Source: Candidatus Hydrogenedentota bacterium
GTDB lineage: Bacteria > Hydrogenedentota > Hydrogenedentia > Hydrogenedentales > CAILVY01
Assembly (NCBI GenBank): GCA_029565395.1
Contig: JAKQOG010000097.1
Span: 1-51,896, forward strand
DNA: 51,896 nt
Direction: 5' to 3'
Shown piece after piece: positions 1 through 9,808 of the stretch (its first letter is position 1; each line of letters opens with the position of its first letter). The position numbers and the translations under genes were made by a program. The notes beneath the pieces were generated by a model. That model did no database searches, was not told where the DNA came from, and was given only the letters and a program-made list of their open reading frames with translations.

Positions 1-3000
1 ATCCACACGTCACTTCCCTCGATAACTCCCTGGGCTGGGTGCACAATGGTTGATAGGCAACGAAGCCCTGTCGGGTTTCCAGTCCACCCGAGTGTCTGAA
101 AGAAGATCCACATTGCGCCATCGAAGGGACTGAAGAGCGCACTTGAACTACATGCATCGGAATAGGAGAGCAGCGTCACTTGCCACTGCCATTCACCGCC
201 TATTTCCACGTACGCAGCTTTGTAAATGTTGTAATCACCGGTGCTATTAAAAAAAATAATTGGTTGCTGAAGAACGGGATCGACAATAACTGTTGACGAC
301 ATTGAACCTATGCCGGTGATTGCATCAATGCGCCATGCGCCCTCCACCAAACGCGCACAACACAAGGAATATGCTCCGCTTTCGTTTGAACGGTAATAGC
401 TAATAAAAGGCTCGCCGGAATCCGTGAAGGCCAAGGAACATTGAGTGCTTGATGAACAGTTATCGACTTCATAGACTTCCCAGGTACTCTCGTGCAACTC
501 CGCGTAGAAAAGTTTGTTCAAATTTACATCCACAAAAACAAGTCCAAGCAAGGGCACATATGGATTTAATGCGAGCGCGACACATCCGGCTTTCTCCGCG
601 CCTATCCATTGGGGTTCCGCGAAACGTCCTGTGGGCAAATCCGAGAGGCATTCCCCGTCAAAATAGACGTTTGCGCCCCGCTCATGTAGTTCCGGCACAT
701 GCTCACATAATGCCGTTTGTGACAGAAGATTATCCTGCAGGTAAACACTGTCTCCCGATCCAAAACCCGCGTTGGAAATCAAAGGACTGATATCGTTGAC
801 GAGATTGTCATCCATGTCAACGATTCGCAGGTTTGCAAGGGAAGCCAATGCCTGAATGCCCTCAATGCGATTCCCGCCAATGTACATGTAACGGAGCATA
901 CTCAAGCCGGACAGCACAGAGATGTCAGCAATGTGGTTATTCTCTAGTTCGAGCGTTATAAGGCCTGTCAAGCCTGCCAGCGGTGAGATATCCTGTATTT
1001 CGTTATTAGAGAGGTATAGACTGCCTAATTTCACCAATCCATCAAGAGGTGACAAATCATTCACCTCATTACCTCTCAAATAAAGAACCGTCAAGTTGTT
1101 AAGGGCGTTGAGGGGGCTAAGATCGCTTACATGGTTATTGCTCAGGTCAAGTTCCGTAAGACTCACAAGCCCGCTCAACGGGCTAAGGTCAACCACTTGG
1201 ATGTTGCTCAGCATGAGTCCGGTGAGGTTCGTGAGTCCGCTCAAGGGGCTGAGGTCAGCCACCTGGTTGTTGCTCAACAGGAGTCTGGCAAGGTTCACGA
1301 GCCCGCCTAATGGGTTGAGATCAACAACCTGGTTATTACTCAGTACAAGCCCGGTAAGGTTCGTGAGCCTGTTCAAGGGGCTGAGGTCAACCACTTGGTT
1401 GTTGCTCAGCACAAGTTGGGTAAGATCCACAAGCCCGTTCAAGGGGCCAAGGTTATCGACGTGGTTACTATTCAAATTGAGACTTACAAGATCGGTACAG
1501 TACTCAATCCCCGTCAAATCAATAATACTGCGCCAATATGCATCAAGTGACTCAAGGCCGAGCAAGTCTGTGGAAAGAATATCGCCGGTAGGTTTGCCGA
1601 TGGCTGCTCGAACTGCAGCATCAAGTCCGGCGTCAGGGAAGTAAACTATCTCCCCTTGGCCCTCCCCTTCGCCTTCCGTGGATCCTTCTTCATCTCCTTC
1701 TCCCTCCCCTTCTATAGATCCTTCTCCTTCGTCCCCGCCCTCTATAAGACCTTCGATTTCCCCTTCCCCTTCTGTAAATCCTTCGCCCTCACTTGCGCCA
1801 TCGAAATATGCGGCAAAGCTATCGGCGGACGATGCAAAATCATAGTCGGCATTCAGGCTCCAGAAGAGTGCACCCACAAAACCGTTTCGCTCAATGACCA
1901 GAAGCTTCTCCTGCACGAAGGTGGGTTGCAGTTCTCCTACTATGACCGGCCGGTCCAAACCAAGCCCGTTAACCGGCGGAAATTCTGTCTCCAGATCTAA
2001 CCCCATGTTATCATAGTGGTGAAATTGATAAAGATCGAGTCCAAGTCCCTGCCATTGATATGCACTGGCACGATCGCGGCTGCCCAGCGTCGCAAGATGA
2101 TTGGTATTTGTATGGATGGCTTCCGTGACTTCGGTGACGAATGTGGCCATTTCAGCTTGGGTTACGGCACTTGCATACTCCGGCTCATTGATGATATCCC
2201 ACGCATAAATGTTCGGATGTCCACCATAGGCTGCAAGAAATTCACTAATGAGCGCGATCAGATCTTCCCGTTCCGTCGTAAGCAATTCCGGATGCTCGCC
2301 AACAGTGGAGCCGCCTTCCTGTGATACGCCGTCCGCAATCAGATAATCGAACAGCACCGGCATCAGCATCAGATGGTTTGCGGCGGCCGCGTCCAATAGT
2401 GCATTCATATCTTCATAGACAAACTCGTCGAATGACAGGCCAGCATCCTTTGAGAACACAACACCGGTTCTCAGATCGCAGAACAGAAATACGCGCACAA
2501 GCCCTGCACCATGTTCGGCAAGTATTCCAAAATCCTCATTCAAGTTGGCGGTGTTTGAACTGAACCCCTCGTGCAACCCACCCCATGGATTGTCTCCCAG
2601 ATCCCAACCGTAGTGGATCCAGGGGAGGTTGGCGCCAGAATGCCGCTGGAACTCACTCATTTCTACTTCGCCCTCTTCAGATCCTTCACCTTCAATCACA
2701 CCTTCTGCATTGCCTTCGCCCTCACCTTCGAGTTGGCCTTCACCTTCGGCTTCTCCCTCGGTACTGCTTTCACCTTCTTCTTCGCCCTCTAGTAATCCTT
2801 CGCCTTCTGCTGTACCTTCCCCTTCGAAGGATCCCTCTATTTGGCCTTCTGGCATGCCTTCACCCTCAAGTTGACCCTCTTCTATTCCTTCGATAGTACC
2901 TTCGGGCTGCCCCTCTGCTTGCCCCTCGAATATTCCTTCGCCTTCTTCAGTTCCTTCAGAAGTTCCCTCACCTTCTAACGACCCTTCACCTTCTGCTATG

Positions 3001-3848
3001 CCTTCTTCTTCACCTTCCACAGGACCTTCCGCAAACCCTTCTCCCTCTAACATGCCTTCGAATTGACCCTCTAATACACCTTCGCCCTCATCTTCACCTT
3101 CAACTTGACCTTCGATGATACCTTCAACGATCCCTTCGGGCTGCCCTTCCACAAGTCCTTCCAGTATGCCTTCTGGTTGACCTTCACCATCACCCTCAAC
3201 TTGACCTTCAGATGCGCCTTCGCCCGTCCCTTCGGGTTGTCCCTCCGATGAGCCTTCACTTCCGCCTTCGTCGGAACCTTCGCTCACGCCTTCGGCCTGA
3301 CCTTCGGCTTCTCCCTCAACTTGACCTTCGACGACACCCTCAACGATCCCTTCGGGTTGGCCCTCCAATGCGCCTTCACTTCCGCCTTCGTCGGAACCTT
3401 CAGTCATGCCTTCGGCCTGACCTTCCGCTTCTCCCTCGCCACCGCCTTCTCCTTCTACAGATCCTTCCCCTTCCGTACAGGGATCATTTTGACCAGCGCC
3501 CGGCGCGAAATTGTCTTCCGTGCCACATAGAGCATGATAGCCATCAAGGTTGAAAAACTGAATAATGCGCAGCAATTCGGATAAGTTGATATGCCAATCC
3601 TGGGGATTATAATCACTGTCGTGTGATTCACAACTTTGATCTCCTGGCCCTGGTGCAAAAGTATCTTCCGTGCCCATTTCACAATGCAAGCCGTCAGAAT
3701 TGAAAAACTGGATGACACGGAGCAATTCTGACAGGCTGATAATTTGATCGCCATTTTGATCGGCGGTGTGAATCGCCTCATTAGCCGCCTGGGCACAACT
3801 GGTCAAAATCAAAATCAATTCGGCAAGACAAATCATTACGTATTTCAT
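1..3848 (-). CDS. Secreted multidomain glycoside hydrolase (GH5-like) with LRR and propeller-like domains, 3' end off window
   Basis: An uninterrupted minus-strand frame runs from an ATG at 3848 (upstream AAGGAG, good spacing) past base 1, so at least 1282 residues are encoded and the C-terminus is missing. The N-terminus has a signal peptide with a possible lipobox (LTSC) and an overlapping AQA site. Next come two EF-hand/dockerin-like units ([17 protein letters not shown], then [16 protein letters not shown]), roughly residues 27-115. A Glu-Gly linker follows (about residues 120-400), then a TIM-barrel hydrolase with the acid/base motif NEP at 554-556 and a candidate nucleophile Glu in VGELQ. 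A second short Glu-Gly linker precedes about 13 internalin-type 22-residue LRRs (roughly 735-1050) and a repeat domain that looks like a beta-propeller. The likely role is extracellular polysaccharide binding and cleavage; the exact substrate cannot be read. The GH5 label is fold-level, and another clan GH-A family is possible. Confidence 0.85.
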   Translation of the reverse strand, partial: MKYVMICLAELILILTSCAQAANEAIHTADQNGDQIISLSELLRVIQFFNSDGLHCEMGTEDTFAPGPGDQSCESHDSDYNPQDWHINLSELLRIIQFFNLDGYHALCGTEDNFAPGAGQNDPCTEGEGSVEGEGGGEGEAEGQAEGMTEGSDEGGSEGALEGQPEGIVEGVVEGQVEGEAEGQAEGVSEGSDEGGSEGSSEGQPEGTGEGASEGQVEGDGEGQPEGILEGLVEGQPEGIVEGIIEGQVEGEDEGEGVLEGQFEGMLEGEGFAEGPVEGEEEGIAEGEGSLEGEGTSEGTEEGEGIFEGQAEGQPEGTIEGIEEGQLEGEGMPEGQIEGSFEGEGTAEGEGLLEGEEEGESSTEGEAEGEGQLEGEGEGNAEGVIEGEGSEEGEVEMSEFQRHSGANLPWIHYGWDLGDNPWGGLHEGFSSNTANLNEDFGILAEHGAGLVRVFLFCDLRTGVVFSKDAGLSFDEFVYEDMNALLDAAAANHLMLMPVLFDYLIADGVSQEGGSTVGEHPELLTTEREDLIALISEFLAAYGGHPNIYAWDIINEPEYASAVTQAEMATFVTEVTEAIHTNTNHLATLGSRDRASAYQWQGLGLDLYQFHHYDNMGLDLETEFPPVNGLGLDRPVIVGELQPTFVQEKLLVIERNGFVGALFWSLNADYDFASSADSFAAYFDGASEGEGFTEGEGEIEGLIEGGDEGEGSIEGEGEGDEEGSTEGEGEGQGEIVYFPDAGLDAAVRAAIGKPTGDILSTDLLGLESLDAYWRSIIDLTGIEYCTDLVSLNLNSNHVDNLGPLNGLVDLTQLVLSNNQVVDLSPLNRLTNLTGLVLSNNQVVDLNPLGGLVNLARLLLSNNQVADLSPLSGLTNLTGLMLSNIQVVDLSPLSGLVSLTELDLSNNHVSDLSPLNALNNLTVLYLRGNEVNDLSPLDGLVKLGSLYLSNNEIQDISPLAGLTGLITLELENNHIADISVLSGLSMLRYMYIGGNRIEGIQALASLANLRIVDMDDNLVNDISPLISNAGFGSGDSVYLQDNLLSQTALCEHVPELHERGANVYFDGECLSDLPTGRFAEPQWIGAEKAGCVALALNPYVPLLGLVFVDVNLNKLFYAELHESTWEVYEVDNCSSSTQCSLAFTDSGEPFISYYRSNESGAYSLCCARLVEGAWRIDAITGIGSMSSTVIVDPVLQQPIIFFNSTGDYNIYKAAYVEIGGEWQWQVTLLSYSDACSSSALFSPFDGAMWIFFQTLGWTGNPTGLRCLSTIVHPAQGVIEGSDVW
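1110..1500 (-). repeat. 66-bp tandem repeat encoding 22-residue leucine-rich repeats
   Basis: Near-identical 66-bp units follow one another inside the first CDS. They encode LRRs of the form [21 protein letters not shown]. DNA identity between adjacent units is high, which suggests recent unit duplication. Copy number could vary between strains, and short-read assembly could collapse the array. Confidence 0.8.
2650..3480 (-). repeat. Glu-Gly low-complexity linker, GAAGGN codon repeats
   Basis: About 280 residues consist almost entirely of the pattern EGxxEG with Q, P, S, V and I fillers. It separates the N-terminal dockerin-like pair from the hydrolase domain. Shorter copies lie at 1660-1800 in the same gene and at 46720-46800 in the RHS gene. 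The strong negative charge suggests an extended, possibly calcium-binding, extracellular spacer. Confidence 0.85.
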
Positions 3849-3995
3849 GTTCCTCTCCTTAGCTGTACGCACTTCGCCTCATTTTTGTTGGTTAGCCGGC
3901 ATAAAGATTTCGAAGCCCGGCATATTCGTCGTCTTGTGTCGTACTCCCTGGTTAAGCTTTTCCTGATAAGAACTAAATTAAGAAGAACCAGACAG

Positions 3996-4013
3996 AACCA
4001 CGGCGGTTCCGCC
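3996..4013 (-). terminator. Possible terminator after the GH144-like gene
   Basis: Shortly downstream of the TAG at 4029 on the minus strand, a GGCGG-AA-CCGCC hairpin (4002-4013) overlaps an alternative GAACC/GGTTC pairing. The following sequence is pyrimidine-rich but lacks a clean U-run, so termination is only possible. The rest of the 180-bp gap to 3848 shows nothing else clear. Confidence 0.3.
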
Positions 4014-4028
4014 CGGCACTCTTTATTC

Positions 4029-6563
4029 CTACTCAGATTTTATTTGTGCGAATTCCAACGTGACGGAATCGATTTCAACGCCATACCCATCGCCTGTTCC
4101 TTCGCGGGCAGTGACGGTAATAGTATGGTTTCCGGCTCCTATTGCCACCGATCCCATGACGGGGCTTTGAACAAAAATATTCCAGCCATAGCCGTAGTCG
4201 CCGGTGTCTTCGGTTGTAAAAGAACCAACAGGCCTTGAATCGAGGGCCAAATCGATTTCTTCCATTGGGCCGTAGTTGTCATTCGAATATCGTACGGAAA
4301 CCGTCATATTCGCTGAAGCAGTGGTTGAAAAGTCGATAGACCGTGTTTCACCGGCAAGAAGCCAGACCGTTTGCAGGCCCTGGGCATTTCCCCGCTGTTT
4401 AATGCTTCCCTGTCCATAGCCATTTTCTGCCTGAAGGGTTTGGGGAGCAGGCGGACCCGAAAAAAGGCTTTCCATGGCCGCTTCCAGATCGGAGTCGGAT
4501 TCATTGATGAAGAATACCTTGTCTTGGAGACCTTCCTCGGCCGCTACGGTGTGGTAGTATCCGATAGCCGAAAAGAATCCATTGAGCACGCCCTGCATCG
4601 GATTCCAACGCACTATGGACCAGTCATCCGAATTGAAGAGAACCGATTCTGCTGGTCCGCATAACGGATACATCAACCCGTTATTGATCATGTAATCCAC
4701 CCGGGCATTCGCTGCAAGGATATCGAGCGCTGAAATCATTGCCGCATAGTGCGGGGCGAACCAGGGAAAGCCGAAACCGTCTTCTCCCGTATGAGAGGGA
4801 TTTGTTTTGCCAACGTGATAGATGGTGAAGCCGTCGGTTGAGACAATTTCCACTGCCGAATGCCCGCCAATAAAAATAGGAGGGTTAAGCAGGCCGATTT
4901 GGGCGGCCAATACGTTTAAGCGCTGTTGGAACCAATTGACCCCATAGCCATCGGGGCCAATATCTTGTCCGCCGAAACAGGAGAAAAACAAGCCTGCAAG
5001 CTCAGCGATGAAACCGGTGCCGCCATTGACTGGGGGCGCCGGAAGACTGGGCGGCACCGTCTGATACGAGTAATTCTTCGTCAAATCGTTCAATTTGGCT
5101 AAGAGCACAATGATCTGCGTTTCACCCCCCCACTCAGTCCAGGCATAGGGGATCAGGTTGCCGGAAGCATCGAAACCATGCGAGATTGCATTGCCACCGT
5201 TGGTTACCGCCGCAAAGTCAAGGCTTCTGATCCGGTCCAGGATTTGCGCTTTCTCTTCTGACATCGCCAGCATATCGCAGGCAAAAAACATTGAGACCAA
5301 AGCCAAGGCGGTATCTACCGTTGAAATTTCTGAATCCGGATGACGAATAACCTGTCCGTCTTGACTCTTGGTCCAGTGGGGATAAAATCCCGATTCATGC
5401 GCCGGCATTGCGAGAAGGCTTTGGACGCATTCCGCCACAAGCGTTTCGGCGTCTTGTGGTTCAATCATATCCAGCCAGCGCCCGCACGCGGTCACCATAG
5501 CGACAAAACCAAGGCCGGGAACACTGTCGAAATCACCGATTGGCCAATTTGATCGGTCGCGAACGAGATGCAATCCGGATTCATTGTCGATGCCATAGCA
5601 GCGAAAAACCTGGCTTGCGGAAGCAAGAAATGCATAGCGCAACTTGCTCATCTCCGGAACGCTGACGTAAAACCCGATTTCGTCAACGAACAGATCTGAA
5701 TTGGTTTCAGCCACGAAATTTAGGAGCTTGAACGGCTGAATTCCTTCCGGGATATCCCGTCTGATCTCGACATAGTCATTTTGGTTGAAGTTAGAAATCA
5801 GCCATTGTTGGACGAGGATCTCGTCCTCCTTTGGTCCTGTTTTAAATTCTATTTTCCAATCCCCGTGACCCTTGACGACGGCGTACCAGGATTTGATCTT
5901 CACCTGGCAGTCCGGCTTAATTGGCCAAGGCAAGGCGGCATTTGGATCCAATAGCAGGTGTCGGCTGTCGGCCGTTTCGTTCATGCTGATCCAGTTTCCA
6001 CAATACGAGCTTGCAGCATCGACCGTCTCGGTAACGATATGCAGCGCCCCGTTTTCCCAAGCCGCCGTTGCGCTTGGCCCACCGGAGATTATCCCGTTAT
6101 CGGTTTGTATAGTGGTGTAATATCTCCTGTCCCCTATATCGTTTCGATAAGAAAAATCTTGTACAGGCTGTTTTACGAGATTTCCATTTTCGCAGGGATT
6201 GTTTTCACCAGGTTCCGGCGCAAATCCATCTTCGGTGCCGCACTCGGCATGGTAGCCTGCCACGTTATAGAACTGAATCAAACGCAATAACTCGGAAAGG
6301 GATATAGTCCAATCGGACAGCGCATAATCACTGTTGTGTGGAGCACAACTTTGATCGCCGAGACCTGGTGCGAAACCGTCTTCGGTGCCGTCCTCACAGT
6401 GCAGGCCATCTGAATTGAAGAGTTGAATAACGCGAAGCAGTTCAGTCAGGTTAATCACGTGATCAGCATTTTGATCAGCGGTGTGTACCAGTCCATTGGC
6501 TGCCTGGGCATAACCGGTTAAGACCATGGCCACAATGGTGAAATAAATGATTCTATACTTCAT
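4029..6563 (-). CDS. Secreted GH144-like (PF10091 glucoamylase-like) glucanase with C-terminal carbohydrate-binding domain
   Basis: The product has 844 residues; the start is set by AGGAGGAAATC directly before the ATG. A signal peptide ends near AQA-ANG and is followed by two dockerin-like EF-hand units (about residues 26-115). A beta-rich segment (about 130-300) comes next, then an alpha-helical catalytic region. That region carries a block resembling the GH144/COG5368 signature: SVPGLGFVAMVTACGRW, then GFYPHW and SEISTVDTALAL. Residues from about 710 resemble CBM6/CBM35 (AENG at the start, GYGVEIDSVTLE at the end). Known members act on beta-1,2-glucan or related glucans; the substrate here is inferred only. 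Its neighbour on the same strand shares the dockerin-like N-terminus, so both are probably exported to the same place. Confidence 0.75.
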   Translation of the reverse strand: MKYRIIYFTIVAMVLTGYAQAANGLVHTADQNADHVINLTELLRVIQLFNSDGLHCEDGTEDGFAPGLGDQSCAPHNSDYALSDWTISLSELLRLIQFYNVAGYHAECGTEDGFAPEPGENNPCENGNLVKQPVQDFSYRNDIGDRRYYTTIQTDNGIISGGPSATAAWENGALHIVTETVDAASSYCGNWISMNETADSRHLLLDPNAALPWPIKPDCQVKIKSWYAVVKGHGDWKIEFKTGPKEDEILVQQWLISNFNQNDYVEIRRDIPEGIQPFKLLNFVAETNSDLFVDEIGFYVSVPEMSKLRYAFLASASQVFRCYGIDNESGLHLVRDRSNWPIGDFDSVPGLGFVAMVTACGRWLDMIEPQDAETLVAECVQSLLAMPAHESGFYPHWTKSQDGQVIRHPDSEISTVDTALALVSMFFACDMLAMSEEKAQILDRIRSLDFAAVTNGGNAISHGFDASGNLIPYAWTEWGGETQIIVLLAKLNDLTKNYSYQTVPPSLPAPPVNGGTGFIAELAGLFFSCFGGQDIGPDGYGVNWFQQRLNVLAAQIGLLNPPIFIGGHSAVEIVSTDGFTIYHVGKTNPSHTGEDGFGFPWFAPHYAAMISALDILAANARVDYMINNGLMYPLCGPAESVLFNSDDWSIVRWNPMQGVLNGFFSAIGYYHTVAAEEGLQDKVFFINESDSDLEAAMESLFSGPPAPQTLQAENGYGQGSIKQRGNAQGLQTVWLLAGETRSIDFSTTASANMTVSVRYSNDNYGPMEEIDLALDSRPVGSFTTEDTGDYGYGWNIFVQSPVMGSVAIGAGNHTITVTAREGTGDGYGVEIDSVTLEFAQIKSE

Positions 6564-6775
6564 GATTTCCTCCTTTCGGATGTGTTTACTACTGAGTTCA
6601 CATCAACCTTGACCTCTTAACGGGTCATACTTTTTATGCACAAGGACCGGTGTTGCCAGATGAGAGGCAACCACTGGGCCGGTGCCTACAGCTATGCTTG
6701 AGCAAACCTGGTGCCAGCGAGCCCATAAAAGCTCCAGGAAGAGCTAAATCATTTCCACGCAATACTTTATGTGCG
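6564..6775 (-). other. 212-bp intergenic leader rich in inverted repeats, identity unknown
   Basis: The region lies between the radical-SAM stop and the GH144-like start, both on the minus strand. Visible pairings include ACCGG/CCGGT enclosing GTTGCC/GGCAAC (about 6646-6684) and CCTGG/CCAGG enclosing GAGC/GCTC (about 6707-6739). No riboswitch class is recognised. It could be a structured 5' leader of the glucanase gene, an operon terminator, or chance pairing in GC-rich DNA. Confidence 0.35.
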
Positions 6776-8212
6776 CTATCGCAGGAGTTCCTCGTGTTGC
6801 CGGCCCATCGTAGACACTCCGATTGCCGGACGTTCAGTCTGAAAAACGGACTGTTGGGCAGAAGTCCGCGCATTCGAGGCAAACGGTTGCTCAGACAGCT
6901 TGATTCCGAACGCTAGATCGTCCAGGATTTTTTTCATACATATGTTGGCCGCGTACTCAAACTCCGTGCATTCGCGGCAATGCCATGGCAGAGGAATTTC
7001 CTGGAGGGTCTGTGGCGCGGCAGCATGCTGTTCGGCGAAGCGGGTGATATCTTCGCCGCTGGTTACGTGATTCACACGAAATTTCCCGTGTTGGAGCGCC
7101 GGATGGGCGCGCATACAGCAGGCCCATCGTGTGCCGAAAGGGTCGATGACCGCTTTTAACAGCGGGGCATAGCAGATACCCGCATCGGGCTTCAGGAACT
7201 TCTGGACACTTTCCCGGCTGGGGCGGAGACGCATGTTCCCGAGTTTGCCGGATTCCGAGAAAACGTTCAACCGCTGAAAACTCTCATGCAGTTGATCCCG
7301 TTGCTGGGGAGTCAGCGGATTGGTTCTCGAATCATTTGCGAGTGCATCATTGCCGATGTCAAAGAAATCGAGTCCCGCCTCTGCCCACATCATAACGGCT
7401 TGTTCAATCTCCTGGTAATTAGCGGGGACGGTAAGAAATGTAACGCCGATTTGCGCCGCGGGCTTGCCGGCATCCAACAGATGCCTGCGAATTTGCAGGG
7501 CCTCTTTCACGCGCCGTTTGACTTCTTCAAAAATCTGCTGACCGTCGGAGCGGTGCGGCATCTGTACAACAGCATATGTTTGGGGCGTAGCCGCGTGAAT
7601 GGAGAATCGCAATTGTGAAGCGCGCGCAACAACCATTTCCAAAACATCATGGGTTAGGATATCCGGAACCCCATTCGTATACACACGAACGCACGGTTCG
7701 GCAGGCAAATGGCGGAAGACATCGACGGTTGTCTTCGAGGAAAAGGGTTCAAGCCCGCCGGAGAAGTAGATCGCTTTACATCCGTGGTCCACGAAAGCAA
7801 AGACCGCCGACAGGATCTGAGCGCTGGTGAGCTTTTGCGCTCCGGCTCCCGGGCAGTATCGGGAGCAGTCCGTATTGAGCGTGGCCTCTCCTTTGCTATA
7901 GCAGAAAATGCACGCGCAGGGGCAAAGGGGTCCGGTGTGCAGTTCGAGCACGGAGGGATAAACCGGCTGGTGATTGTATATCGCCTGAATGCATTCGGAC
8001 GCTTGAAGAACATCGCTCATGACGCGGATACAGTATCCGCAGCCGGGCCCCCATGAATCCAAGCGTTTTTGAATAACGGCGTCATTTTGGATTTGCACAA
8101 AAACCGAGCGGATTTCGTCCGGAGCAAGTCCGCAGCTCTCGCTGATGGCACGTGCGTTCAGCAACGGATTCATTAAAAATTGCTCTCTTGCCTTTTGCAG
8201 TCGTTCATTCAT
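6776..8212 (-). CDS. Radical SAM enzyme with SPASM/twitch-like C-terminus
   Basis: The product has 478 residues. The radical-SAM cluster motif CxxxCxxC is C97, C101, C104, followed by the glycine-rich stretch FSGGLEP, which fits SAM binding. The C-terminal half has a further cysteine set (CYAPLL, ACCMR, CRECTEF, NICM) typical of SPASM or twitch domains that bind extra Fe-S clusters. The N-terminus (about 1-90) looks like a helical winged-helix-type extension. SPASM enzymes commonly modify peptides or proteins or act as anaerobic maturases. No precursor peptide is visible nearby, so the substrate may be another operon product. This is the last gene of the operon; its SD (TAAGGAG) overlaps the stop codon of the SEDS gene, implying translational coupling. 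Confidence 0.85.
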   Translation of the reverse strand: MNERLQKAREQFLMNPLLNARAISESCGLAPDEIRSVFVQIQNDAVIQKRLDSWGPGCGYCIRVMSDVLQASECIQAIYNHQPVYPSVLELHTGPLCPCACIFCYSKGEATLNTDCSRYCPGAGAQKLTSAQILSAVFAFVDHGCKAIYFSGGLEPFSSKTTVDVFRHLPAEPCVRVYTNGVPDILTHDVLEMVVARASQLRFSIHAATPQTYAVVQMPHRSDGQQIFEEVKRRVKEALQIRRHLLDAGKPAAQIGVTFLTVPANYQEIEQAVMMWAEAGLDFFDIGNDALANDSRTNPLTPQQRDQLHESFQRLNVFSESGKLGNMRLRPSRESVQKFLKPDAGICYAPLLKAVIDPFGTRWACCMRAHPALQHGKFRVNHVTSGEDITRFAEQHAAAPQTLQEIPLPWHCRECTEFEYAANICMKKILDDLAFGIKLSEQPFASNARTSAQQSVFQTERPAIGVSTMGRQHEELLR

Positions 8213-8224
8213 GGCCTGTGCTCC

Positions 8225-9808
8225 TTACGTTTTCCCAAAGCATTCAGCTTTTGGATGGGTTTCCGGGTTCTTCAATGGGTTTGAAATAGGGTCTCTTGTT
8301 CTCATGTTGTTGAACATTGTTTCCTGATAAGTTGGTGTGGCATCCCATTCTTCAAGGGGGGGATCGAGTCGGGGTGAGTTCCACCGCGGATATAGAGGGA
8401 TTGGGTTTTCAAAAGAGGGTGTGGTCTGATCGATATAGTCTTTAAATCGCCGCCGTGTATCCGAGTCTCCGGCCAGCAAAATAACACGGAAGGTGAGAAC
8501 TGTTATAGAGACGATAAACGCAATTTTCAGGATCTTGGCGCGTGCCGGACGCCACAAGATGCTTCGGGATTTCATGCGGTGGTGCAGAGGATTATGCACG
8601 GGCATGGCGCAAACGTCATACTGTATGGCCGCCGCGATAAAACCAAGGGCGCCCCAACAGGCCAGCAACGGGGCTCCTCCTCCCGTAAAGAATGGAAGCC
8701 AATTTCTACCCGGCGGCAAAGTGGCGGTACAGGATCCGAAGTGGGCGAGTGCAGGCATCAGAAATGAGAGCGTCGTGCCCGCCACGCACAGGCGCGCATA
8801 GGGATTACCGGTCTGCCGGGCAAGCCGGAAACCGCTCAATCCAAATAGAGTAAACAAGGCTATGATGATCAGGGCGCCCACGCACCCCAGCTCATATCCG
8901 GTTATGGAAAACAGGAAATCGTCGTAAAAGCTTTTGGGAGTGTTCTCGGGGAAAAGCCCAGCCCCCAATCCAACACCAAGATTTCCACCTTGCGCGAAAG
9001 CGCCGCTGCAAACCGCCACGGGGGACCAGTTTTCGGCGGAGGTGGCAGAGGTGAGTTGCGGACGTGTGGTTAATATCATTCCTGCGCCAAGCAAACACAC
9101 CCAGAGCGACGTACAGAAAGCAAGCAGGTTTGACATGCCGGCCAGCCATGCCATGGTCAGTATGGTCAGCACCGATATCATGGCCGTTTCCATGGATCCC
9201 GCCATAAAGGATAGACACCCACATGCGAGAGACAGGAACGCTGTTGTGGCAAGGAGGGCGTGCTTTGGATTCATTTCCATACAATGGGAGAGCACGGATA
9301 TGAAGATAAGAGGGGATAGCATGTAAATTGCCGCTTGCATTTGTTGCTGCACACCTGACTGTGACAGAAGGAAGATCCATTGTCCATCCGAACGGATATG
9401 GAGATTGACAAGCAAGTTAATAATGACAAAACCGGCGAGTGCCAACAGCACACCGTGAGCATGGGACATAAGATGGACAAACGGCACTTTAGTGGCCAGA
9501 CCACCCATCGCCATCGCCGCCAACATGAATCCTAATGCCTTTACGGTATAGGCATTATTTTCACCATCCCACGGATAATTCCCATAAGCCCAAAGTAACC
9601 CCAAGGCGGAAAGAATAAATCCGAATACGGCCATTGCCGCCAATTCCCAGGGTAATGTCACCTCCATTTCAAGCCTCGGGTTTGTATTGCCGGGAAGGCG
9701 ATGGAGACCCCGTGGTTCTCCATGTATTGCCGCAGTCTTTATGCTTTTGGGGCTGCGCGCCGGGAGTTTGGCCAGGGGGTCTATATGTTCAACAGTTGTT
9801 GGACGCAT
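8225..9808 (-). CDS. SEDS-family (FtsW/RodA/SpoVE-like) polytopic membrane protein
   Basis: The product has 527 residues with about ten hydrophobic segments between 53 and 445. The central block GAFAQGGNLGVGLGAGLF, then YDDFLFSITGYELG, then FFTGGGAPLL, matches the SEDS signature (GxGxG; HTDFIFAxxGEELG; FxSYGGSSLL). The essential Asp of the family is kept (D297). SEDS proteins polymerise peptidoglycan glycan strands, normally with a class B PBP, but no PBP is encoded in this window. The N-terminal 47 residues are soluble and divergent, and translation could instead start at M48 (9667). The reading frame overlaps the upstream gene by 28 bp. A soluble Pro-rich tail of about 80 residues ends the protein. 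It may act on cell wall specifically under the conditions that induce this operon. Confidence 0.8.
   Translation of the reverse strand: MRPTTVEHIDPLAKLPARSPKSIKTAAIHGEPRGLHRLPGNTNPRLEMEVTLPWELAAMAVFGFILSALGLLWAYGNYPWDGENNAYTVKALGFMLAAMAMGGLATKVPFVHLMSHAHGVLLALAGFVIINLLVNLHIRSDGQWIFLLSQSGVQQQMQAAIYMLSPLIFISVLSHCMEMNPKHALLATTAFLSLACGCLSFMAGSMETAMISVLTILTMAWLAGMSNLLAFCTSLWVCLLGAGMILTTRPQLTSATSAENWSPVAVCSGAFAQGGNLGVGLGAGLFPENTPKSFYDDFLFSITGYELGCVGALIIIALFTLFGLSGFRLARQTGNPYARLCVAGTTLSFLMPALAHFGSCTATLPPGRNWLPFFTGGGAPLLACWGALGFIAAAIQYDVCAMPVHNPLHHRMKSRSILWRPARAKILKIAFIVSITVLTFRVILLAGDSDTRRRFKDYIDQTTPSFENPIPLYPRWNSPRLDPPLEEWDATPTYQETMFNNMRTRDPISNPLKNPETHPKAECFGKT

Noticed and set aside
2066..2081. 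TGGCAC-N5-CGGCT, resembling a sigma54 promoter
   Set aside because: The -12 half is poor, it lies inside the GH5-like coding sequence in antisense, and no palindrome or gene start follows.
449..3796. Several open frames on the plus strand and short minus frames across the first gene
   Set aside because: They are shadows of the long minus-strand frame, which has domain signatures throughout; their own translations are low-complexity (Pro/Ser/Arg-rich).
6634..6882. 82-residue minus-strand ORF overlapping the radical-SAM 3' end
   Set aside because: It lies in another frame of the radical-SAM gene and the following inverted-repeat region, without a ribosome-binding site. I considered it as a peptide precursor but saw no core-peptide features.
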